DNA of 64,000 nt, from assembly GCF_001423085.1 (NCBI RefSeq), contig NZ_LMNU01000001.1:551495-615494 (forward strand). The letters are read 5' to 3'. Of the stretch, positions 45,993-53,839 are shown piece after piece. Under the pieces are notes generated by a model. That model saw only the letters and a list, made by a program, of their open reading frames with translations, did not search any database and was not told the origin of the DNA. A program made the translations under genes and the position numbers. Source of the stretch: Methylobacterium sp. Leaf125 (lineage in GTDB: Bacteria; Pseudomonadota; Alphaproteobacteria; Rhizobiales; Beijerinckiaceae). The first letter of the stretch is position 1. Each line of letters opens with the position of its first letter.

Positions 45993-47551
45993 AGCCGGGC
46001 CGCGATGGTGTCGCCCACCCGCAGGGCGTTGGCGATGATCGTCAGGGTCGGGTTCACGGCCCCGATCGAGGGGAAGAAGCTCGCATCGGTGACGTAGAGG
46101 TTGTCGAGGCCGTGGGCCCGGCAGTCGAGGTCGAGCACGGAGGTGGCCGGGTCCGCGCCGAAGCGCAGCGTCCCGGCCTGGTGCGCGGTGCCGCCGATGG
46201 GCGTGTCCTTGCCGAGGTAGAGCGAACGGTCGAACAGGTGCGGGTGCACGTCGAGCTTGCCGCAGAGGTCGCGCAGCTTCGCCTTGAGGCGGAGATGCCC
46301 TTCCATGTTGCTCTCGGTGAGGTCGAGGCGGACCCGTCCGCCTTCGTAGAAGATCCGGTTCTCCGGCCGGGGCAGGTCTTCCGAGGTCAGCCAGAAGTCG
46401 AGGGAATGCTTCGCGATCCAGTCGAAGGGCTTCTCGGGAAACCATTGCAGGAAGCCCGGCAGGCCCTCGCCGTGGATCTGCGTGCCGTCGGACTTGCCGA
46501 CCATCTGGATGTGGCCCAGCGGGAAGTCCCAGTCGTCCGAGCCGAAGTAGAAGTCGTTCAGCCCGAGGGTCTTCTGGAACTTCGTCGGGTTCGGGGTGCG
46601 CGAGACCGCCAGCACGGTGGCGTTGTTGTGGCGCATGTAGTTGCGCCCGACCTGGCCGGAGGCGTTGGCGAGCCCCTGCGGGTGCGCGTCGTTGGCCGAG
46701 CGCAGCATCAGCAGCGCCGAGGAGAGGGCGCCGCAGGCGACCACCACGACGTCGCCCGTCACCGTGCGGCGCTGCCCCGCGCGCACGAGCTCGACCCCGG
46801 TGATCGCACGCCCGCTCGGGCCGGTGAGGAGGCGCTCCACGTAGGCGCCGGTCCAGAGGGTCAGGTTCGGGTACTGGGCGAGCGCCGGGTCGACGCAGAT
46901 GATCTGCGCATCGGCCTTGCCGTTGGTCAGGCAGGGATAGCCGTCGAAGGCGTCGCAGCGGATGCAGGCCGAGTGCGGTAGGGCCTGGCCGTCGCGCTCG
47001 TCGAGCAGCACGCCCACCGGCAGGTGGAAGGGCCGGTGGCCCTCGCGCTTCAGCCCGTCGAAGAGCTCCTGGATGCGCGGCTCGTGGGAGACCGGCGGGT
47101 AGGCGTAGGGCTTGGCCGCCGGGGGCTCGGTGGGGTCCTCGCCGCGCAGGCCGTGCACGTGGAAGAGCTCCTCCGCGGCCTGGTAGTAGGGCGCGAAGGT
47201 ATCGTACTTCACCGGCCATTCGGGTGCGTCGCCGTCGGGGTGGTGCACCACATCGAAGTCCTGGCTTCGCAGGCGGAGCAGCACCGAGCCGTAGACCTTG
47301 CTGTTGCCGCCCACGTAGTAGTGCAGGCCCGGGTGGAAGCTGCGCCCGTCGGCGCCGTACCAGGTCTCGGGCGCCTGGTAGCGCGCATCCACGAACACGG
47401 CCTGGCTGTCCCAGTTCTCGCGCTCGCGCGGCAGGTAGCCGCCGCGCTCCAGCAGCAGCACGCGCTTGCCGGTCTGGGCGAGGCGCCAGGCCATGGTGCC
47501 GCCGCCGGGGCCCGAGCCCACGATGACCACGTCGTAATGCTCGTCGCTCAT
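45989..47551 (-). CDS. GMC-family FAD oxidoreductase
   Basis: The 520-aa flavoenzyme has the ADP-binding loop VIVGSGPGGGTMAWRLA (residues 8-24), the GMC motif region HYYVGGNSKVYGSVLLRLR and a cysteine-rich patch CIRCDAFDGYPC. The C-terminal GMC domain contains AHQAGTLRFGADPATSVLD, a His, and NLYVTDASFFPSIGAVNPTLTI. Members oxidise alcohols, sugars or terpenoid compounds. The cysteine patch and the short form resemble glucose-methanol-choline gluconate-type dehydrogenases lacking a signal peptide. Substrate is not assignable. It is divergent from the DoxX-like operon and coupled to the hydrolase pseudogene. Confidence 0.9.
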   Translation of the reverse strand: MSDEHYDVVIVGSGPGGGTMAWRLAQTGKRVLLLERGGYLPRERENWDSQAVFVDARYQAPETWYGADGRSFHPGLHYYVGGNSKVYGSVLLRLRSQDFDVVHHPDGDAPEWPVKYDTFAPYYQAAEELFHVHGLRGEDPTEPPAAKPYAYPPVSHEPRIQELFDGLKREGHRPFHLPVGVLLDERDGQALPHSACIRCDAFDGYPCLTNGKADAQIICVDPALAQYPNLTLWTGAYVERLLTGPSGRAITGVELVRAGQRRTVTGDVVVVACGALSSALLMLRSANDAHPQGLANASGQVGRNYMRHNNATVLAVSRTPNPTKFQKTLGLNDFYFGSDDWDFPLGHIQMVGKSDGTQIHGEGLPGFLQWFPEKPFDWIAKHSLDFWLTSEDLPRPENRIFYEGGRVRLDLTESNMEGHLRLKAKLRDLCGKLDVHPHLFDRSLYLGKDTPIGGTAHQAGTLRFGADPATSVLDLDCRAHGLDNLYVTDASFFPSIGAVNPTLTIIANALRVGDTIAARL

Positions 47552-47751
47552 GGGTGTCCTTCGCTCATGGGGAGGCCTTCCGCTCGTTGGGTCCTTCGCG
47601 GGGCTGAGCCTCGGGCGGATCGGGCCATCGATGCCAGCGCCGTGCCGGCCCGCCGGCGGGGTCGCGCCGACGTGAGGCATCCGACGCTTCGAACGTTTGA
47701 ACCGGGGCGCGGGTGCCGCGTTCAACCGCCGATGGCATCACGTTCGCTTGG

Positions 47752-47778
47752 GGACGCCGGCGCTCGGAGCCGGCGTCC
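47752..47778. promoter_or_regulatory. 10-bp perfect hairpin in the GMC/DoxX divergent region
   Basis: GGACGCCGGC (47752-47761) and GCCGGCGTCC (47769-47778) are exactly complementary around a seven-base loop. No T-run follows on either strand, so it is not a typical terminator. Its position between two divergent operons suggests an operator or leader structure. Confidence 0.55.
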
Positions 47779-47864
47779 GCCCCGGGGCGTCGTCGCCGTC
47801 GCCGGGGCCATCCCGGCATCGCCCGGGGTTCGCGCGCGCGCCCGTCACAGGTCTGGACCGCTCC

Positions 47865-48359
47865 TTGCTCACCCTCAGCCTCGTCGTCGCCTTCGCGGTC
47901 CGGCTCCTCCTGGTGCTGCTGTTCCTGCCCTTCAGCGCCCTGGACAAGGTCCTGAACTTCCGGGGCGCGGTGGGCCAGGCCCGCGAGCGGGTCTCCAGCA
48001 CCGGCCTCGCCCGCGCGCTCATCCTCGCGGGGCTGTTCGTCGAGGTGGTGATGTCGGCGGGCATCCTCACCGGCATCGCCGACCGGGCCGCGGCCTTCGT
48101 GCTCGCCGGCTATTGCGGCGTCACCGCCCTCCTGTGGAAGCAGTTCTGGCGCCCGGGCGATTTCTGGGCCGGCAGCGACAGCAAGGGCCGGGGCCTGTTC
48201 TGGGATTTCCTGAAGAACTTCGCCCTGGCCGGCGGGTTTCTGCTCATCACCTTCGGCACCGGGGCGGACACCGTGCGGCTCTTCCTCGCCGATCCGCTGG
48301 CCTCGTCGCAGCCCTACCGCACCACCCCCGTCTCCGAGCCCGCCCGGGCGATTCCCTGA
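47865..48359 (+). CDS. DoxX-like small integral membrane protein
   Basis: The product of about 164 residues has four membrane segments: LSLVVAFAVRLLLVLLFLPFSALD, ARALILAGLFVEVVMSAGIL, AAAFVLAGYCGVTALLWKQFW, and FALAGGFLLITFG. DNFWAGSDSKGRGLFWDFLKNFALAGG carries the DoxX-type pattern (FW DFLKN). Such proteins accompany oxidoreductases and may handle quinone-linked electrons, but this is unproven. The start is uncertain: TTG 47865 is used, with no good ATG or GTG in frame near the first membrane segment; CTG 47853 is another option. It heads a run with a cupin, an SMP-30 protein and a VOC protein. Confidence 0.75.
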   Translation: MLTLSLVVAFAVRLLLVLLFLPFSALDKVLNFRGAVGQARERVSSTGLARALILAGLFVEVVMSAGILTGIADRAAAFVLAGYCGVTALLWKQFWRPGDFWAGSDSKGRGLFWDFLKNFALAGGFLLITFGTGADTVRLFLADPLASSQPYRTTPVSEPARAIP

Positions 48360-48378
48360 GAGATTCTGGAGGAAGTCC

Positions 48379-48837
48379 ATGAGCGACGCGACCGCCCCCG
48401 AGAAGCCCCGCGTGCCGTACTGGCACCTCTGGACCGACGCGGAGGGCGTCAGCCACCAGACCCGCTGCGCGCTGACCGATTTCGACATGAAGTCGATGCA
48501 GCCGCCCGCCGATCCGCAATGGCAGGGCAGCAAGACCCATGACGGCGCCACCGTGATGGTCACGGTGCAGCCGGTGGGCTGGACCGGCGCCTGGCACGAG
48601 AACCCGAAGCCGCAATGGATCATCCCGCTCTCCGGCCGCTGGTTCGTCGAATCCATGGACGGCACCCGGGTCGAGATGGGACCTGGCGAGATCTCCTTCG
48701 GGGAGGACCAGAACACCAAGGCCGTCGACGGGCGCCAGGGGCATCTCTCCGGCACCGTCGGGCCTGAGCCCGCCGTGCTGATGGTGGTGCAGTTCGATCG
48801 CCCGCCGACCGTCGCCACCCCGTGCCGGTTCCGGTAG
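48379..48837 (+). CDS. small cupin-domain protein
   Basis: The 152-aa cytoplasmic protein has a single beta-barrel. WHENPKPQWIIPLSGRWFVES and MGPGEISFGEDQNTK give the two cupin motifs, with GHLSGTVGPEPAVLMVVQF closing. The usual HxH is degenerate (WHENPKPQ), so metal binding may differ. AGATTCTGGAGGAAGTCC before the ATG is a strong ribosome site. It lies 19 bases after the DoxX-like gene. Its stop codon falls in the first unit of a 21-bp tandem repeat. Role unknown. Confidence 0.82.
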   Translation: MSDATAPEKPRVPYWHLWTDAEGVSHQTRCALTDFDMKSMQPPADPQWQGSKTHDGATVMVTVQPVGWTGAWHENPKPQWIIPLSGRWFVESMDGTRVEMGPGEISFGEDQNTKAVDGRQGHLSGTVGPEPAVLMVVQFDRPPTVATPCRFR

Positions 48838-48887
48838 CCCCGTGGCCGGTTCCGTTGGCCCCATGACCGGTTCCGGTAGCCCCGTGG
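48825..48887 (+). repeat. 21-bp tandem repeat joining the cupin stop and SMP-30 start codons
   Basis: Three units, 48825-48845, 48846-48866 and 48867-48887; the first and third are identical and the second differs at four bases. The core is CCGGTTCCGGTAGCCCCGTG plus G. Unit 1 contains the cupin TAG (48835-48837). Each unit provides an equivalent in-frame start codon for the next gene: GTG 48842, ATG 48863, GTG 48884. Confidence 0.95.
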
Positions 48888-49804
48888 CGTCCAGGCGCGA
48901 AAACCCGGGCTTCGAGGTCGTCGATCCGCGCTTTGCCGGGTACATGCTCGGCAATGCCGAACTCGAGGAGATCGCCACGGGCTTCCGCTGGATCGAGGGG
49001 CCGGTCTGGTTCGGGGATGCCGACTGCCTGCTGTTCCAGGACCTGCCCCGCGACCGCACCATGCGCTGGAGCGAGGCCGAGGGCCTGTCGGTCTACCGGT
49101 CGCCCTCGCACTTCGCCAACGGCCAGACCCGCGACCGCCAGGGCCGCCTGATCGCCTGCTCGCACCGGAACCGCTGCCTGACCCGGACCGAGTACGACGG
49201 CGCCGTCACCACCCTGGTCACCCACCATGCCGGGCGCCGCCTCAACGCCCCCAACGACGTCGTGGTGGCCTCCGACGGCGGGATCTGGTTCACCGACCCG
49301 GTCTACGGCATCGCCAACGACTACGAGGGCGGCCGCCAGACCTCCGAGCAGCCGCCGGCGCTCTACCGCCTGGATCCGGGCTCGGGCGAGGTCCGCGCCA
49401 TGGCCACCGATTTCGACGGCCCGAACGGGCTCGCCTTCTCCCCCGACGAGCGCCGGCTCTACGTGGCCGAGACCGGCGACCAGAGCCGGCCGAACCCGCG
49501 CCAGGTCATCCGCGTCTTCGACGTCGGGCCGGACTTCGCCCTTTCGGGCGGCGGGGACTTCCACACCGTCTCGCCGGGCTACTGCGACGGGATGCGGGTC
49601 GACGAGGACGGCAACGTCTGGAGCAGCGCCGCCGACGGCGTCCACTGCATCGACCCGGCCGGCCACCTCTTGGGCAAGATCTTCGTGCCCCACCGGGTCT
49701 CGAACCTCACCTTCGGCGGCCGGATGAAGAACCGCCTGTTCATCGGCGGCTCGCACACCCTCTACGCGATCTTCCTCAACCGGCGCGGCGCGCAGACGCC
49801 GTGA
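48842..49804 (+). CDS. SMP-30/gluconolactonase family protein
   Basis: The 320-aa protein (if started at GTG 48842) is a six-bladed beta-propeller. GFRWIEGPVWFGD has the metal-binding Glu. RLNAPNDVVVASDGGIWFTDPVYG carries the metal Asn/Asp, and FDGPNGLAFSPDERRLYVAETG the third ligand site. CDGMRVDEDGNVW completes it. The family hydrolyses sugar lactones such as gluconolactone. Start choice is ambiguous because a 21-bp repeat supplies three in-frame starts; only the first 15 or so residues are affected. It overlaps the VOC gene by four bases. Confidence 0.9.
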   Translation: MAGSVGPMTGSGSPVASRRENPGFEVVDPRFAGYMLGNAELEEIATGFRWIEGPVWFGDADCLLFQDLPRDRTMRWSEAEGLSVYRSPSHFANGQTRDRQGRLIACSHRNRCLTRTEYDGAVTTLVTHHAGRRLNAPNDVVVASDGGIWFTDPVYGIANDYEGGRQTSEQPPALYRLDPGSGEVRAMATDFDGPNGLAFSPDERRLYVAETGDQSRPNPRQVIRVFDVGPDFALSGGGDFHTVSPGYCDGMRVDEDGNVWSSAADGVHCIDPAGHLLGKIFVPHRVSNLTFGGRMKNRLFIGGSHTLYAIFLNRRGAQTP

Positions 49805-50622
49805 GCGCCGATCCGCTCCGCCTCAGCCGCATCCGCCTTGTCAGTGCCGATCCCGAGGCCCTGGCGGTGTTCTTCACCACGGCACTCGGGTTTTCCCGCG
49901 TGACCTCGACACGACCTCTGGTCGACCAGCGAACCACTTCGGGTGAAACGCGCGTGTCCCTCCGGCTCGGCGCGCAGGCCGTCGACCTCGTGGGATTCGC
50001 CCGGGCGGGCCGGCCCTATCCCGACGCTGTGCCGGGCTGGAGCCCCCTGTTCCAGCACATCGCCCTCGTGGTCTCGGACATGGCCGCCGCCTATGCACGC
50101 CTCGTCGCCTGCCCGGGCTGGTGCCCGATCTCCACGGCCGGGCCGGAGCGCCTGCCCGCGGCCTCGGGCGGGGTGACCGCCTTCAAGTTCCGCGACCCCG
50201 AGGGGCATCCCCTTGAATTCCTTGCGTTTCCCCCCGGTGGTATACCCGCGGCCTGGCGCCGGGCGGGGCCGGAACCCTGCCTCGGCATCGACCACTCGGC
50301 GCTGTCGGTGGCGGAGACCGCGGCCAGCCTCGCCTTCTACGCGGGTCTCGGCTTCTCGGTGGCGTCGCGCTCCACCAATGTCGGCCCGGCGCAGGCCCGC
50401 CTCGATGGCGTGCCCGACCCGCACGTCACCGTGACGGGCCTGAGCCCGCCGGGAGCCCCGACGCCGCACGTCGAACTCCTTGCCTATGCAGGCGAATTTC
50501 CCCGGGGTGGGTACGTCTGCGGTGACCATGACATCGCCGCCACCGTGCTGGTCTTCGCCGGCGCCGAGGGCGCGCCCCGCCGGCTCCGCGACCCCGACGG
50601 CCATCGGCTCTGGCTGACCTGA
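49801..50622 (+). CDS. two-domain VOC-family (glyoxalase/dioxygenase fold) protein
   Basis: The 273-aa protein has two vicinal-oxygen-chelate modules: RIRLVSADPEALAVFFTTALGFSRV to FRDPEGHPLEFLAFP (residues 9-142) and GIDHSALSVAETAASLAFYAGLGFSV to LRDPDGHRLWLT (about 160-273). Metal ligands His/Glu are visible (HIALVV, HPLEF, DHSALSV). Such proteins include glyoxalases and extradiol dioxygenases; the substrate here is unknown. The GTG start overlaps the SMP-30 stop codon (GTGA). It is the last gene of the run. Confidence 0.85.
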   Translation: MSADPLRLSRIRLVSADPEALAVFFTTALGFSRVTSTRPLVDQRTTSGETRVSLRLGAQAVDLVGFARAGRPYPDAVPGWSPLFQHIALVVSDMAAAYARLVACPGWCPISTAGPERLPAASGGVTAFKFRDPEGHPLEFLAFPPGGIPAAWRRAGPEPCLGIDHSALSVAETAASLAFYAGLGFSVASRSTNVGPAQARLDGVPDPHVTVTGLSPPGAPTPHVELLAYAGEFPRGGYVCGDHDIAATVLVFAGAEGAPRRLRDPDGHRLWLT

Positions 50623-50684
50623 GACCCGCGCCCGGAACAGCCCGCCCGCAGGTCCGGTTGGCGAATCCGACGCCGTCGCGCGCG

Positions 50685-50933
50685 CTAGCTGGACCGCTGT
50701 CCCGCCTGCGTGGTGATCCAAGCCAGCGCGTCCGTCAGATCGAGGAAAGGCGCAGGCCTCGGATAACCAAGGTTGCCGAAACCCACCTCGAGGAACCAGT
50801 GTCCGGCCTCCGCGCCATGGTCTGCCGAGAGTTGGATCAGGATCGCCACGAGGAGGCCCTCGGCCATGACCAGCTGGCCTTCCTCATCGCTGCTCTCTGT
50901 CCGGATCCGGACGGGCTGGAGGCTCAGAGTCAT
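50685..50933 (-). CDS. small protein of unknown function coupled to a Crp/Fnr regulator
   Basis: The 82-aa soluble product contains LVMAEGLLVAILIQLSADHG, then GHWFLEVGFGNLGYP and FLDLTDALAWITTQA. It looks like a small alpha/beta fold. I do not recognise a named family. The ATG at 50933 overlaps the stop of the Crp/Fnr regulator by four bases (ATGA), so the two are translationally coupled. A modulator role for the regulator is possible but only inference. Confidence 0.7.
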   Translation of the reverse strand: MTLSLQPVRIRTESSDEEGQLVMAEGLLVAILIQLSADHGAEAGHWFLEVGFGNLGYPRPAPFLDLTDALAWITTQAGQRSS

Positions 50934-51673
50934 GGGCCGGGTGGCCTCTTCTGATGCAAGTAGGCGGGATCGAATTCCGCACGGTTCGTGAGCGCATCCC
51001 AGTCGTGGATGACGAGGCGCTGCCCCTGGAGGGTCAGCAGCCCCTGACCGCGCAATTCCTGCAGCACACGGTTGACGTGAACGTTCGAGACGCCGATCGC
51101 GTCGGCGATGTCACCCTGGGTGAGGGGCATCTCGCAGCCGAAGTCCCGCGCCAGTCCCATGGCGTGCAGCTTCAGGTAGATCTCGCAGAACAGGTGGGTG
51201 ATCCGGCCGAGCGTCGAGCGCCGTCCGATATTGGTCATCCACTCCCGGAAGATCGCCGCATCCACGAGGGTATCCCGCCAAAGGGCGGCCGTGATGCCGG
51301 GATGGTTGCGGGTGAGGTCGAGCATCGCCTCGTGCGGGATGAAGGCCAGGGTGCAGGCCGTCAGGGTGCTGAGGCTATGGTCCATCACCGGCAGGTGCAG
51401 GCTCTGCAGATCGGGGATGTCGCCCGGGATGTGAACCGACAGGATCTGGCGCTTGCCCTCGTCGAGGAGCTTGTAGCGGAAGGCCCACCCTTCGAGCAGG
51501 AGGCAGCACTGCTTGGGATGGTCGCCGTCGCGCACGATGTCCTGATGGGCGCTCAATTGACGGCGCGTGACCGGCAGGCGTTCGATCGCCTGACGCTCGA
51601 CGTCCGAGACGGTAATGATCGTCTCCAGTTTTCGAATGAGCAGGCTAAGATCGGTGCCGGCGGCAAGGCTCAT
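50930..51673 (-). CDS. Crp/Fnr-family transcriptional regulator
   Basis: The 247-aa protein has an N-terminal cyclic-nucleotide-binding-like barrel (DIVRDGDHPKQCCLLLEGWAFRYKLLDEGKRQILSVHIPGDIPDL, residues 44-88). A dimer helix and a C-terminal winged helix follow (MPLTQGDIADAIGVSNVHVNRVLQELRGQGLL, about 178-209). The cysteine arrangement of Fnr iron-sulfur proteins is not present, so oxygen sensing by a cluster is unlikely. It is divergent from another Crp/Fnr gene across about 300 bp. Confidence 0.92.
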   Translation of the reverse strand: MSLAAGTDLSLLIRKLETIITVSDVERQAIERLPVTRRQLSAHQDIVRDGDHPKQCCLLLEGWAFRYKLLDEGKRQILSVHIPGDIPDLQSLHLPVMDHSLSTLTACTLAFIPHEAMLDLTRNHPGITAALWRDTLVDAAIFREWMTNIGRRSTLGRITHLFCEIYLKLHAMGLARDFGCEMPLTQGDIADAIGVSNVHVNRVLQELRGQGLLTLQGQRLVIHDWDALTNRAEFDPAYLHQKRPPGP

Positions 51674-52010
51674 TGCGAAAGTGCCTTTCTCGGGCAGGTT
51701 TGGCGTGGGCAGAAATGACGCATCGGAACTCCGTGAATCGACCGGTCCGCGTAATCCTTACCTCTTAACATGGAAGCAGGACGGGGAGGTGCGCGCCTTG
51801 GCTGAGTCTGCCCGTCTGGATCGACCCCCGCGTCCTGCGAGGAGGTCAGTTCCCCAATGGGCCTGCATTAACAATGCGGAAACGTGCGCATTAACAAATG
51901 GCAGTGACAGAGCCGCCTCTACGGGGCAGTCTGAAATTATCACGCGGATGTGAATTGGTTTTTGGCCAATGGAAGTGATCCCCGATCTTATCGGAGAACG
52001 GGGCCGGAGC
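51674..52010. promoter_or_regulatory. divergent regulatory region between two Crp/Fnr genes
   Basis: Two direct repeats GCATTAACAA occur at 51865-51874 and 51888-51897, spaced 23 bases apart start to start. An inverted repeat ATTGG...CCAAT spans 51954-51970. The segment 51720-51970 is AT-rich for this genome. These are good operator candidates for either regulator; which one binds is not visible. Confidence 0.5.
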
Positions 52011-52751
52011 ATGGAAAACCTCCGACAGGACTTGGTACGCAACCATCTCCTGGCGACAATGAAACCCGGTGATTTCGCTCGCCTCCAGCCCGATCTCGTC
52101 CGGGTTCGGACGCACCTGGACCAGACCCTCATCGTCCCGAACGAACCGGTGCTGCGGGCGTATTTTCCCGAAACTGGCTATGCCTCGGTCGTCGCTGGTA
52201 CGGATCGGAGCCGGATCGAAGTCGGCGTCATCGGACCCGAGGGGCTGATCGGCGCCACGCCGGTCCTGCTGGGAAGCGACCGAACCCCACACCGCACCTT
52301 CGTCCAGGTCCCGGGGGAAATGCTGGCGGTCGACACCGCTCGTCTCGGGGCCGCAGTGGAGGTGTCGTTCTCGCTCCGCACGTGCCTGCTCCGCTTCGTT
52401 CAGACCCATCTTATCCAGATCGGCCAGACCGCCTATGGGCATGCGATGCTGCCCCTTCAAATCCGGCTGGCCCGTTGGATTCTCATGTCGCATGACCGGG
52501 TGGGCGGGGATGAGATGCCCGTCACCCACGCGTTTCTGGCCCAGACCCTGGGATCCCAACGTTCCGGCGCGACCCTCAGTGTGCAGGCGCTCGAGGCACG
52601 GCGACTGATCACGGCCCGGCGCGGTCGGATCACGGTTCGGGATCGCAAGGCACTCGAGGCGCTCGCCGCCAGCAGCTACGGACTGCCCGAGGACGAATAT
52701 CATCGGCTCATTCCGCAGGGGCCAGACCCAGAGCGCGGCGCAGGAATCTGA
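52011..52751 (+). CDS. Crp/Fnr-family transcriptional regulator, second copy
   Basis: The product is 246 aa from ATG 52011, or 260 aa from ATG 51969. It has a cyclic-nucleotide-binding-like barrel (TLIVPNEPVLRAYFPETGYASVV, VGVIGPEGLIGATPVLLGSD). The helical C-terminus QIRLARWILMSHDRVGGDEMPVTHAFLAQTLGSQRSGATLSVQAL is typical of an alphaproteobacterial Crp subgroup. That subgroup usually reads LGVRRAGVT in the recognition helix, here LGSQRSGAT. No Fnr-type cysteine set. Ligand and regulon unknown; it lies nearest upstream of the molybdenum-hydroxylase/sox operon, so a role there is possible. ATG 51969 overlaps an inverted repeat and lacks a ribosome site. Confidence 0.88.
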   Translation: MENLRQDLVRNHLLATMKPGDFARLQPDLVRVRTHLDQTLIVPNEPVLRAYFPETGYASVVAGTDRSRIEVGVIGPEGLIGATPVLLGSDRTPHRTFVQVPGEMLAVDTARLGAAVEVSFSLRTCLLRFVQTHLIQIGQTAYGHAMLPLQIRLARWILMSHDRVGGDEMPVTHAFLAQTLGSQRSGATLSVQALEARRLITARRGRITVRDRKALEALAASSYGLPEDEYHRLIPQGPDPERGAGI

Positions 52752-53367
52752 CCCACTGTGTCCCCTCGGATGTGCGTGGCCCTTCCGGGTCCCAAAGGTG
52801 GGGTTTGGGGGCGGCTGTGGAGGCTCGAGCCGTCCCGCCCCTATCGGAGCGCTGAACTTCCGAAGAAGCCCTTCGATCGGAAGATGGAGAATCTGTCTCC
52901 TCACTCACCGGGATCATCCATGATTGCGGCGCGCCGGGTAATGTCCACGGGACGAATCCTGAAATTCCGAGCCAACCCAGGCGCCTTCAGCCAGACATTC
53001 AGCATCTCGGTCTGATGGGCAGGATTCGAGTGCTTCGAAGTTCTTTCGGGAGGACCGGACTTTTCCCGAAATTCAGCTCTCATTGATGGCGAAGTCCGAT
53101 GTAAATTCTCTGATTTCTGTCAATCTGACGGTTGATGATGATGAATATTATCATAGTATTAAGAAAATATAGAAAGATTGCTAGATAGTCTGTCGAGGGT
53201 GAGTTCGAGCAATCCCGGGCCAGGACGCGACCCGCATGCGGTTTGTCGTGAGAAATCCCTGTGGACTTGGTCGACCACGCCACCGTACAACTATTCCAAA
53301 GACGGAGCCGCCGCCGCGGACATCTGGCGGAGCACGACTCACGACTGGGCAACACGGCAGGAAACGC
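52752..53367. other. 616-bp noncoding region with an AT-rich block upstream of the molybdenum/sox operon
   Basis: No frame looks coding. The part from about 53085 to 53200 is strikingly AT-rich compared with its surroundings. It contains GTCA-ATC-TGAC and an imperfect ATGAT...ATCAT inverted repeat. It probably contains the promoter of the following operon and may mark a junction of foreign DNA. Confidence 0.55.
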
Positions 53368-53829
53368 ATGATCCGTTTGAATGTGAACGGTGCCATCCGA
53401 GAGGTCGAGGCTGAGCCCGATACGCCGCTCCTATGGGTCATCCGCGAGCAGGCCGGCCTCACCGGCACCAAGTACGGCTGCGGCATTGCGCAGTGCGGCG
53501 CCTGCACGGTGCATATCGACGGCACGGCGGTGCGCTCCTGTTCGATGCCGGTCTCCAGCGTCACGCCTGACCAGAAAATCGTGACGATCGAGGGCCTGTC
53601 CAAGGATCGCTCGCACCCGGTGCAGAAGGCATGGGCCGAACTCGACGTGCCGCAATGCGGCTTCTGTCAGTCCGGAATGATCATGGCGTCGGCGGCGCTG
53701 CTGGCGCAGAACCCGCACCCGAGCGAGGCGCAGATCCGATCCGAGATCACAAACATTTGCCGCTGCGGCACCTACAACCGCGTCTTGGCCGGCATCAAGC
53801 TCGCCGCCGATGGCGGCCAGGCCGGTTGA
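53368..53829 (+). CDS. two-[2Fe-2S] small subunit of a molybdenum hydroxylase (IorA/CoxS-like)
   Basis: The 153-aa protein carries two [2Fe-2S] clusters. The plant-type site is Cys38, Cys43, Cys46 and Cys58 (YGCGIAQCGACTVHIDG). The second four are in CGFC (97, 100) and CRC (131, 133). It passes electrons from the molybdenum cofactor of the large subunit to an external acceptor. It is of the isoquinoline-oxidoreductase small-subunit type and lacks a signal peptide, so it would be co-exported with the Tat-signal large subunit. There is no FAD subunit, as in Ior-type enzymes. It is 10 bases upstream of the large-subunit gene. Confidence 0.94.
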   Translation: MIRLNVNGAIREVEAEPDTPLLWVIREQAGLTGTKYGCGIAQCGACTVHIDGTAVRSCSMPVSSVTPDQKIVTIEGLSKDRSHPVQKAWAELDVPQCGFCQSGMIMASAALLAQNPHPSEAQIRSEITNICRCGTYNRVLAGIKLAADGGQAG

Positions 53830-53839
53830 GGAGAGAGCC

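Noticed and set aside
53080-53355. A 91-codon minus-strand frame through the AT-rich block upstream of the molybdenum genes
   Set aside because: Composition changes abruptly along the frame, from basic Arg/Ser/Cys to Ile/Phe/Tyr, simply following base composition. No ribosome site or recognisable fold is seen.
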